Shown in pieces: positions 44,275-56,300 of a DNA stretch of 64,000 nucleotides. The notes beneath the pieces were generated by a model. The model did not search any database. It saw only the letters and a list, made by a program, of their open reading frames with translations, and was not told the origin of the DNA. This stretch comes from Lamellibrachia satsuma (taxonomy: Eukaryota; Annelida; Polychaeta; Sabellida; Siboglinidae), in assembly GCA_033239005.1 (NCBI GenBank), contig BSQZ01000037.1, positions 4,937,001-5,001,000 on the forward strand, in the 5' to 3' direction. Both the position numbers and the translations under genes were made by a program. Position 1 is the first letter of the stretch. Each line of letters begins with the position of its first letter.

Positions 44275-44335
44275 ATGTTTAAGAGAAAACTTACTGCATT
44301 GCAGTTTCACAATGCAAATGCATTCGAAGCCAGCG
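44275..44335 (+). CDS. RTRAF: RTRAF exon 1
   Basis: ATG 44275; encodes MFKRKLTALQFHNANAFEAS plus the first base of an Asp codon, then donor GTGGGT at 44336. It matches the conserved N-terminus MFxRKLTALxxHNxxxF of the family. Confidence 0.93.
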
Positions 44336-47300
44336 GTGGGTACTACGATGGGATAAATGTTAACAAATAAATGTTAAAAACAATTTCACATTTTATCGCC
44401 TAGTACCGGTAGACAGGTGGTAGACGCGTTCTTTTCTTCTTTATGTTAGGCAGCCACCATCAATTAAACAGAATCTGCTTGGAGATCTAAACTCGGTGGA
44501 TTATCGAAAACCAACGTTAGAATTTCCACGGGAAAACCAGAGTTTCGACAGGGCAGTGACAAAAAAACGTATTTATTTATGACATTGTGCCTGCCATGCA
44601 CATTTCCAATTGTCGGCCGATTTTTTATGACATATTTTATAAACTTACATTAAAACATTTTGTATATTTTACCTGTTCCCTTTCTGTCTAGGGTAGAGTC
44701 AGTGCCAGTATGAATATGGCAATAGCTGAGTCTTCTAGAGAAGTATGGTCTAGGACCAGGCACAATCTGGTGTAAAATTGCTATCTGGCTAAACTTAAGT
44801 ACAAACAAAGTCAAAGGGGATATTGAGCCCTTGACATTACCATTGGCAGGTGCTAATTACCCTATCAGTAAACAGTGGTTGTGGTCACCACCAGCCACAA
44901 CATGCCATCTAACATAGGCTAAGGAACTAAGAGTTTCTATGGATTTATTTTTCATCAATAATGGATTTTTTGTAATATATTACATGGAGCGTTATGTGTG
45001 TGATGCAGAGAAATCAAAATTCAGACGGGTGCACTAGTTATTGTCAAAAGTCTGTGAAGTTATGGAAGTATGTTAATAAGTTGCTTTATCATAATTAAGC
45101 ATATATGTATAGGTATACAATGTATATTTATGACTGATTGGTTATTATTTTTTTCATAAAAAATTTTAATGTTTCATTAGGTGTGCGACACGTGTGAAAT
45201 AGAGTTAATAACGGACAGGTATCTTAATTGATATTGACTGTTTGCCTAACAATATGAAATTTTTGGTTCATGTTATAATAACAAGACATAATGAGAAAAG
45301 TCAATTGTGATAAAACAAACAACATATTTATTTAGTATGCCCTGGGTAATATAAATAATAAGTTCTGATCCATTTCATCTTGTCCATTGTACTGACCCAT
45401 AGCTGTGAGGTCAGTTTACGAGACACTGCAGGATCTGTTAGAAATTCATATATTTAAAAAAATATGAACAGTTTAGAACATGTGTTTCCAAATTGTACTA
45501 ATTGCATCAACTACTAATGATCACATTTACATACAGCACAATGATAAATATACATTTTTACGCCTTGTGAATCAAACGAAGAAGAACACTGACATCATCT
45601 GCCGCGTAACATATGCACATTTAAAAGAGAGAATTAAGGGTTTGTTTCCCCTGGTGTTATCAGTTATTGTTAAATTAGTGTTTTGTTGCCACCTTGTCAC
45701 ATATCAGCAACTAAATTAGAGCAATAAAAACTTATAAAATTACATTTCACCATCATATATAGGTATTAGGTGTCACACATGTAACGTAGCATTACATGTG
45801 TGACACATGTATTTTATTTTTTATATAGTTAAATATTTTTGCATGTCTTATATTTTGGTATTACATTAAAAGTAGTCGTGTTGATTAAATGAACTTTTTG
45901 GAAATCATTTTTAAAAATTATTTTGGAGAAAAAATTAAGTTTTTTAAAATTTGCATTACGTGTGACATCGAAATTAAACTTTTTAAAAACTATAACTTTT
46001 ACAATCAGTATTGTCATGCTTTATTTTTCATGTCATTGTAACATAGTGGCATTTAAATACACAGTTCATTACTTAAACAAATTAACATCAAAATGTGATT
46101 TTATTTCTATCTTGAAAATAGGTGTTGCAATAACTGAAACAATGACATGCATGCCTGTATGCAATATGGCCATTATTTCCCAAGAAAAAAATAATGAAAT
46201 AATATTTATATTTAATACTTGTTTTAAAACAATGAAATATAGACGTAGTAAATGGATCAAAAACGGTCAGCACACACATCCTAATGCAATTTTAGAAAGT
46301 CACCTATCAGGCTCCCTCTGGCTGGAATCGCCCAGCTAGCCGTTCTTGGCACTAGAGCTGTGCCGCAGTACTGTGTACTTACGTTCACTTTTTTTAATAC
46401 TTGTACTGGTACATAAGTACATTTGCAAAAAAAATCAAAAGTACTTGTCTTTGTATCTAAGTACATTCCAAAAGTACTTCAATTTACAAGTACTTTTTAA
46501 GTACTTTCGAATTGTGATCACTTAATAAGGAATCCCTGAGTCAAGTCACTGGGTTTCTGAACAAATCCAGTGACAAGACAATAGGGGCATTTACACCTTG
46601 ATGCTGGACATCATGCATGAGTGCATTTCTATGGGGACTCTACCAATTACCTGGTAATTTATCTAGATGTAATTAGCACCAAGCCCAATTAACACCAGTG
46701 CAGGTGCACCAGTGAACAATCCAGTTGAGCACATTTTGAAGACAACTTTAACAGAAAGTACTAGTACTCGTACTTAAGTACGTTTTAAATGTACTTGTAC
46801 TGGATTTAGATACTTTTCCTAAAACCATGATGTTCTGGTACTTAAAGTAAAAGCCCAACCTCACGACAGTTTTTCGCGAAATTACCAATAATAGTAGTAC
46901 TAAACTATAGCTGATAACCCTACCCACCAAAACTGACTAATTAACAGAGAAAACCGATTAATTTGTAACTCGCCCCAGCAATGGACTTTGCCCACAGTGA
47001 GAATGTTCCTCGGGTAACCTTTGACCCGTGACGTAGCAGCGGGAACCTTTTCGTTACAGCGGTATCGCAGACAACGAAGCAAAATGACGGAAACAGAATT
47101 TGATGACACCAGCGTTGATTCAGAAAGTTTTAATGACGACAACAGCAGTGACAGGAGTAGTAACATTTCTGTTGACTTGTATGATTCGGATGGCGAACGT
47201 CTGCGGCTGAGGTGTAGTGCATCATTCAGCACGAAGGTTTCCAGCCAGTAGTGCTGGACGTCAACGTCCTCCAGACTGCCTACTTCAACTATAGGCAGCA

Positions 47301-50300
47301 GTATGGACCTCTGAATTTAGCCGACAATGAGTGAGTAGTATGCATTTATCCAAACGTGATGAGGTTATGAGAAATATTCAAGGCACACCACAAGTATACT
47401 AAACTTTTTTAAGATGAAAAACACCTGATATATTTTTGATATTGCTTATTTAATAACTGCTAGACAAAGAAGAGACTAAAATAGTTGCATTTGAGTGATA
47501 TAAAAAACGTTTATTCATCACATATGTTTGGAACATACAACGTGTTGGTATCCAATCAGCATCGTGGACAAAGTATGCAAAACCATAAAAAGCCACAGTT
47601 TCAAGAATTAATCACCACGCATGAATACATCATTTTTCATTATTCATCGTCAACACTCATAATACACTGGACATTTTATTAAGTATTTTTCTAATTTCCA
47701 TCGTCTTTGTATCTTCCGTGTGTGTATTTGTTTGGTTTGGTTTTCAGACAGTTTCGTTATGTGGGCTACAGGCAGCTGGCTATGTGGTGCTGGGGATGGC
47801 TCGGCAAGGACGTCAGAGTAATTCTGCCAGCATGTGCAGTACACAAGCTTCTGGAGACATTTCCACTTGCCCCTGGTCAACAACTTGTTGGATACAGGGA
47901 TAGGCTGTAATGTTGAATGTATATTTACTGGAAATATAAATATTTCAACATAGCATATTCAACATATTAAGACATGCAAGAAGCAACATTACAAGACAGT
48001 GGGCCAGGCGTGATTCTACAGTTAATGACAACTCTGTTTTGGTAAGTCCCTAAATGATGTTTTCTACCTTATTAAGCAATGTTTTCAAATTATAATTGTA
48101 TCATACTGTGTGATAGAGAATTGTCCATCTGTTTGTGTCAAGGCATTTACTTTATCAGTTATAATTACTTAGTGGTGACTTTGACTACTAATGTGTGGAA
48201 GATCAGGAATAAGTGGTCGTTGGACCTTAGGGAAGAATGCAGGGAAGAATGCAGAAGAAGATTTTGACCACTTGCTGTCAGTAGCTGGTAAATGTACACA
48301 TCCCTTTAGAAAGTTAAGTTTTCATCATGTTTAGTGGTGCTACTGTTATAGTTAATATGTTATAAGATGTGATAGACATGGTGCAAGCGTCAATTGTGCA
48401 TGTATATAGGTAACTGTCCCTACAGTTAAACCAGGATCAGTTTGGTACCCTCTCTCCCTTTGAAGTTACATTGATTAATTGCTCTAGGAGGTGGCTGGGA
48501 GAGGGCTGATCTTGAGTATTCCATAGAGACCTGTAAGTTGAGCAGTATCCAAGACTTGCTTGTAAACAACAGTGGAATGACAGCTAGGCTAGTCATGTGA
48601 AATTGACAACATTGTTGACTGTTGAATTTATTATATTAAGGGTGTTTTACATGTAGAGTACTAGTATTACATTAATACCTACAAGTATGATTATATATTA
48701 GTACTGAATAAGATATTTTATAGACAATATTGTGGAACTATAGTACTTAACAGATGTTGATGTGTCATCTTACACTGGACACTATGATATGCAAATAGCT
48801 TACTTGTTTGGTTTGTATTTGTACAGGCGAACGCAAGTCCTGGCCCACTCCTGATTGTGGCCAGTCGTCTTTTAAGACGGTCTTTTAAGTCGTCTTTTAA
48901 GTCTTATTTTGAGTCGTCTTTTGGGTCGTCTTTATTATTGTGTTTAATGTCATGTGTTCTTTCACCTTTTATTGTTGTTCTTAACGCTCTTGCTTTTGGT
49001 TGTATTTTGAACTTTTGGTTGACATTTTATACTTTGACGAGGTACCAAAGTTAGATGAGTAGTGCAAATTGTGCAAGGACTGAGAAACTTGGTTTTGTAT
49101 AATTTTAGTAGTTAAACTGTAATAAAATTTTATCTTCAAATTTGCCTTACAGTGGTCTATTTTTAATTTAGGCATAAGCTTACCACCCACAGCCTACACT
49201 ATTATGGTAGAAATAACAAATAATATTGCGTTATAATTCACTAAAATAAGTAATTTGCCAGCAAAAGTTTTATTACAAATTACTAAAAATGATTTAGATG
49301 TCTTATAATTACCTTTGCTACGCATGCTTTGTCGAGTCTGAACAGCACGAGGCATGGTGTGTTTAGGAGGAGACTGGTGTATGACACAGGTACATGTGCA
49401 ACCAGAAGTTCCAACATTTGGCGATTCCTCCCCAGGCTGACTCTCGTTGACTCGATACTGGTTATTGTACTGGTGGTGGTCTGTTGACTCGAGACTGGTT
49501 ATTGTACTGGTGGTGGTCTGTTGACTCGAGACTGGTTATTGTACTGGTGGTGGTCTGTTGACTCGAGACTGGTTATTGTACTGGTGGTGGTCTGCAGCTT
49601 TTTGTCTCTGGACAACGTAATAATGCGAATGTTTAAATGTGTTAAAAAATTACAACATTGGGATTGTACATTTTATTTCGAACATATGCACACTATAAGC
49701 ATTCTGAAATGCAACAGCAATCTACCAAAATTATGAAATTAACACCAGTCAGACAAGCTTAGTGGGAGACTGCACATACTCATTTAGACAGACATCTCAC
49801 AGCCACATTCCAACATCTAATTGGTAAACATGTGCTGGACCTGGCTAATGGTCTTGACGTACTGAGTCTGAGTACTGACACTGACAGGCTAGGCTAGGGC
49901 CTATATATAGGCGTAGGACTAGGTATGTATGACTATGGATATAACTGTCATGTCATAGACATAGCAACATGAATAATAATTTGACAAATACATAATATGG
50001 TAACTAATAATAGAATCTTAGGTAGATGTGCTCACTTGAAAACAACACATAATTGTAACTTTTAAGCTTACCCGGTGGGCTGACAGTTTCACCAGGGGCA
50101 GGGCAGCACTTCGTTTTCTTTTTCGCCTCTTTGGCTTTGGTTCGTCACCGCTGGAAGTAACAATCGCCATTCCACTTGCGTCTGTGGCTACCTTCCTGTG
50201 AGTGCTGGCATAGACTGATGGCACCGCATCGTCATTCAGTATAGGTTTTTTGCTAAACCCCAACTGATGTTAAAGAGAGCGATCAAAATCAGATCGAAGA

Positions 50301-53300
50301 AAGTGGGCGGAACACAATATCGAGTGCGCCGAAGGCCCGGTCCAGTCAGCCCGTTTCACGCGAACGAAACGATTCCAAAGCGCACACATTTTCCTATCCT
50401 TTATAGGAAATTTATGTAGACTTACTGTCTCCGATGTTTGATTGGAACGTCCACCCGCAATACAGATTCTAGGCATGTTTTGAGTCAACTATCAGTGCGC
50501 TCAACAATGTTTACAATGCGGCAGTCTACGATGAGTTCCCGCTGCTACGTCACGCGACCGGAAACACCCGAAGCTTGCCGAATGGTTTGTTGTGTGCGGC
50601 GCATCTCAAACTGTGATCTTAATTACCGCCTTGTTAATGATAGAATGAGGAGGTAATGTGACAGACTGTCAAAAATGGTTACTGACATATAAATTATTTA
50701 TTCTATGCGGTAAAACCGTGACTTGAAAATGATTGGGCTTTTACTTTAAATACTTTGTCATTGAAAAGCTGTTGTATAGGTACTTAAGTACATTTCAAAG
50801 TACTGCTACCCAGCCCTGCTTGGCGCTGTCCCTAACTGTAACATAATAATAATAATTTTTTATTTCAGACAAGAGCCCATAATATTATATATACATACAA
50901 GTAAAAAAAAACATACACATACACACATGATGAACAATAGAGGTACATGTAGTGAGAAAAATATATATATAAATATACATACATGACGTGTAGTAAAAAT
51001 ATATATAAGATAAGTCAGGATAAAAAAATATATTTGTATAAAAGTACAAACATCATGAATTAAAAGCATATAATTGATCAATCCAATGTTTAATCAGTGG
51101 ACTTCGATAATAAATAAAAGTGTGAAGATAATTCACAAAAAGTATATTGTCGGATTTTTCCAACCGGCATAAAAGGCTAAAAATTGATGAGTGAATACGT
51201 TCATTAAAGGATTTAACATAATTAGTAGCGAACATATGGCTTGCACTACAGCGGGGTGACAGGTTGTGTATAATTCTAAAACTGTTGTTATAAGCGACAG
51301 TAATACCTTTCAGACTCTGTTTTTTAAAATGACACCAAAGATTTGAGGTGTACATTGAACCACAGTATGAATTAAATAAAGTTGTTTTAATGGAATTGTT
51401 GCATAAGTGAAATTTTCTGGCTAAAGCATTTGCCTGAGCAATAGATACATCTTTTCTGCCTGGCAATATTGTCATCATCAGTAAGATTATTGTTTATAAT
51501 ATGGCCAAGGTATTTACATTTCTCGGTGTAAGGTAGTGTATGTTTATTGATAACAACAGACAAATATTTTTCTTGTCCCTAGGTTTGTTATCAATAACCA
51601 TACAGAAGGATTTGTTGGCGTCGTATGTTATATCAAACATATTGCCATACTCGGCACAACAATCAGTGAGTTTTCTCAACCCCGCAATACTAGGTGAAAA
51701 AACACAAAGGTCATCGGCATACATCATATGATTCATTATGGTTCCTGCATAAAGACAGCCAATTTGTAATTTATTCAGATTTGCACTTAAGTCATCCATG
51801 TAAACGTTAAAAAGAAAGGATTCCACCCTGCTTAACACCGTTTGAAACAGTAACAAATTCTGAGAAGCTACAACACCATCTGACAGTGAATTTCTGGGTT
51901 CTGTACCAGTAATAAAGAATGCGAACAATTAAAGATTAGTTTGGTGAATAGCTTACTATGATTGACTTTGTCAAAGGCCTTAGAGGCATCCAGCATAGTA
52001 ACATACATAGATGAGCCATTTGCTATGTAGTGTCGAAAAAGCTCTTTTAATAAAAATATGAGCATTTCAGTTGAGTGATGCTTTTTAAATCCAAATTGGT
52101 TTACACGTAGATAAAAAAAGTAGAGACCCTAGATAATATCAAGGATTCAAATAATTTACTAGCAATTGTGGCTAGAGCAATGGGTCGGTAGTTGTTATCA
52201 GACAGGTCACCCGCCTTATTTTTAATTATGGGGAAACAATAACGTGAGGCTAACTTATGAATTACCCTTTCGTTCAGAGATAGCAATGACAAAACCCATC
52301 TGCAGTTGGCAGAATTGTAACATATCGTCCCAAGTGGGCCTATTGTTTTCCCATGTGGGGACAGTTTAGAAAAATAAACTACAGTTCTCAATGTGTTGAA
52401 GAACAACGAACTGGCCAGTAGGAAGCGACAAGCTATCAACTCAGAATTTGTCCATCAAATGGAGTAGTAGAGCGGGCAGAACACAGCCAGACAGCGATAC
52501 AAGGCAAACGTAAGCTGTTTAATTGGTAGATGATCGCCTATAAATTCTTTTTTATACAGTGATGCCAAATTAACCAATACATAAACGAATAAAGAAAGTG
52601 TACTGATGTACATAAATAAATTACATGATTTTATAAAATCATATTAAATCTTGTGCACAATATACTAAACATATTTTAGGAAAAAGCAAGTACATAACTG
52701 TATCCTTGCTGTTAAAATGACACGCATCTGTATAGCAATTTTCCCAGTTCCAATGATGCATCAGTGCCCATATTCAGTATTAAGGTCACCTCACTATTAA
52801 GTTTGCTTAGGCCTGGTCCCGTTGGTGACATTAGTAGCAAGGTTTGACTGTACGTACTAATCATATATAAGGGGAATTGCCTCTGATATCTAGTTATTGT
52901 TCATTGTCATTCTACAATCGTTTAATAGATGCAGTTAAAGGGCATTGCCATTTACTAATATAACCACACTCAGACAGTGTCTTTCTTTTGCTACATAGGC
53001 TAAGCAATGTGCAGTGGGCTCCAGTACGGGCCCCTACACAACTCCTCCAATGCAAACCGCATCCACCAACTGCACTAGTAGATGAGGCCACGGTGCAGTG
53101 ACCCAAAAAAATTATTTTGGCTAATTTGAGTGAAATAACTACTTCTAAAATATTTTTTGCAAAAAGATGCAGCTGCATAACTTTGGTTTACTTAACTTAT
53201 GCAAGTCTTGCTGTGTGGCAAGACAATGCATTATGTATAAGTGTAAGTCTTGCCGTGTGGCAAGACAATGCATTATGTATAAGTATAAGTCTTGCTGTGT

Positions 53301-56300
53301 GGCAAGACAATGCTTTGTGTATAAGTCTCGCTGTGTGGTAAGACAATGCATTATGTATAAGTATAAGTCTTGCTGTGTGGCAAGACAATGCATTATGTAT
53401 AAGTCTTGCTGTGTGGCAAGACAATGCATTATGTATAAGTATAAGTCTCGCTGTGTGGCAAGACAATGCATTATGTATAAGTATAAGTCTCGCTGTGTGG
53501 CAAGACAATGCATTATGTATAAGTCTTGCTGTGTGGCAAGACAATGCTTTGTGTATAAGTCTCGCTGTGTGGCAAGACAGTGCATTATGTATAAGTATAA
53601 GTCTTGCTGTGTGGCAAGACAATGCATTATGTAAAAGTATCACATGGCTGTTGTATAGAAATAACTTTCGTGGGTTGATTACTACAAATAGTTGCATACA
53701 TTTGCCAGTTGTTATTTGTAATTTGATAAGCCACAATTGGCCCATAAGCAAAATTGATTCTCCCAAGTGTATTAAATGTGTATTAAATATGCATGTTTTG
53801 TTTCAGATGAGAGGCAGTTCCGTAACTTGATTGTATGGCTGGAGGACCAGAAGATTCGACATTACAAGATTGAAGACAGAGAAGCCTTGAGAAACACTGA
53901 CAGCGAAACGTGGCCAGATGCATTCTCCAAGGTACAGCCATTGTTTCTTTGTGGCTAAGCGTCAAGAACAGTGTTGTATCTTTATGAAATGCTATTGTAG
54001 ATAAATTGTGTGACCACACAATTCCCCAACCACACAACAGTGCTACGGTCTATCAGATTTCTTAGGAGGTGATTATACGTCGAATATTTTGTCATTCATC
54101 AGGGTGAAGGTCCTGAAACCCTACAAAGTTAGCTAAGCGAATACACCAAAGCAACAGTTAACCAGTGGCTATTATATTGCAATTATTGTTTGCTTTTTAA
54201 GATTTTCTAATAAAAACAGACATGCGTTTGCATGTTAGAAGTTGTGATTTATAAATGTTCTTGTGAAGTTGGTGAAGGAAGGAAGTACAAGGTACTCTGC
54301 TGCATGGTTTAGTCAACATTTATTTGTATGTTGCAGTATAATAGTGACATATGCAATCCAGTGGCACTCGCAGACAGAGACGCTGCACTGGATTGGCTCC
54401 TTGGTTTTGCTGTGAAACTTGATTACGGTGACAATGGTGGGTGTAGATTTGGGTTGATGGGCGTATCATTAACACTCGTAAAAGTATGTGATCCTTCACA
54501 TGTAATGTAAATGTGATGTTCATCCCAACCATTCAAATCATGCAAATAATTGTTAAAATATATTTACAATGTGGTTCGTTAAAACACATTTGGGCAGTCA
54601 ATATGTTAGGATATATATATTTGTTGTACTATTTGGTTATACTATTTATTTGTTTATACTATGTAACATGATTTTACGATAAAAAGTTATCCGACTTCAT
54701 GCTATGCACTGTTGGTCAGCGTATGCACTGTGTCTGTAATGTGGACGAATATTTTAGTGCACTCCAGAGAAGACAGTTTTAACTAGCTGCTAGTCTGCTT
54801 GTGTGTTTAATAATGAAATATAAGTAGTCCACAAAACCTTGAAACCGTGTCATTTAATTAATAACTAACTTTCACTTCAAATCAAGGTTACGCATACATG
54901 CAGAACACTCAGGTTTTTATATTTGTACCACACCAAACTTATTGGATTAAGCTTAGCAGATTTGTACATTTTAAACTTGGGAACTATCTCATGTTGCTTC
55001 ATTAAAAGTTATCAGGAGAATATGTTTTTCAGTTCTGTTTTCGTCCAGGGGATAGGCAAATTTCCATTTTTTTAACTGTTGGGTCTATAGTGTCTGATCT
55101 TGTGGAAAATATAAATTTAGCTTTATGCCATAAAGCCAACGGTGACCGTGTAGTAGTTTTGGCATAAATATCTCTCGGATTCAAGTAATCTGTATCTTTG
55201 TTATGTTGTAGTCAAGAAGTATGAGGGCACTGCTGGAAGTGGAGACACCACAGAAGGCAGAAGTAAAACTACATCGTCCAACCCGTTGGAGGGTATCGAT
55301 TGTGAGTGGACCTTTCTGCCAATACAACGTACACTTTCTCGTGCGTTCTCTCCCGCGCTTGCTTCCTCCTATCTCTGTCCCTCCTCTCTCGCCCCACTCT
55401 ATCTCTCCCAATTCCTGTAATGTCCTGTTCAGGACGTCTCTGCAAAATACCTTTTTTTAAATCAACGTCTTTCTCCGGCTGTTCTAGTATTTCTACCCAC
55501 CGCTGTTGCTGGTCTGAAGACATCTTTATTGTGGTGTGCCTCTTTCCCCTGCCATTATTCTTTCCAGAACCTTCTTTTCCAATCCATCATGGCTGTACAC
55601 TAATGTTGTACAAACACTGTAAATACATAATTTTGTACTGTATCTGAATACAAAATTACTGCGATTAATTCTGTGCCATCCACAGCAGACATGCTAGGCA
55701 CTGCACTCTTGGTAGTGCACGTAAAAGTACCACAGGTGCACAAAATGTAGAGTCATTTTGATGTAGTGCTGAGTTTCCTGTCATGATATCTTGGTGACAC
55801 TCGTTGTCCCTGACTCTAGTAGTTTTGTTTATCCAGGTTCCATGCTGTGGTGCCACCATTTATCATCACCTGGATGCAATGTACTTTTCAGTGTGACGGA
55901 AATTATTTGTGCACCCAAATTCTGGGTGCGTACATAATTAGCTAATTATGATGTCGTCCGGGCATTTGGTTAATTCATAAAATAAGAGAACTTTTATCAG
56001 TTAATACGATGCAATTTGTGAATTAACCTCGATTATATTGACACCGTTGTCAGACTGAAAAGTTAAATCAGGCAAACAAATTCTTAGGGTAGCATTTAGA
56101 TAATAACACTGATTGACTGCTAACGCTTTACGGAAACGCCTACATATGACAGTGGGTAACAATGAGACCACCCCTCTGAGGCCATACTCTCTTTTCGGCG
56201 AATTCAGAAAGGCAAGCGAGAGTCGGATAATTAAGACTGACTAGTGGTTATTCATAACTAGGACAGTGCTGCCGCCACATGCAGTTTTTATAAAGACAGC

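Larger units (their letters stand above)
46353..50818. mobile_element. hAT-type element, 4.5 kb, carrying P2RX7_C-like and THAP-like genes
   Basis: The left end TAGAGCTGTGCCGCAGTACT and the right end inverted CAGGGCTGGGTAGCAGTACT match at 15 of 20. The flanks CTTGGCAC (46345-46352) and CTTGGCGC (50819-50826) form an 8-bp target duplication with one mismatch. Both subterminal regions are rich in AGTACTTGTAC/GTACTTAAGTAC repeats (46370-46510, 46755-46860, 50730-50815). No hAT transposase is recognised inside. It lies in RTRAF intron 1. Confidence 0.82.

Noticed and set aside
53145..53830. Several 150-190-codon frames with MHCLATQ or SLAVWQDNAL repeats
   Set aside because: Minisatellite read in several frames.
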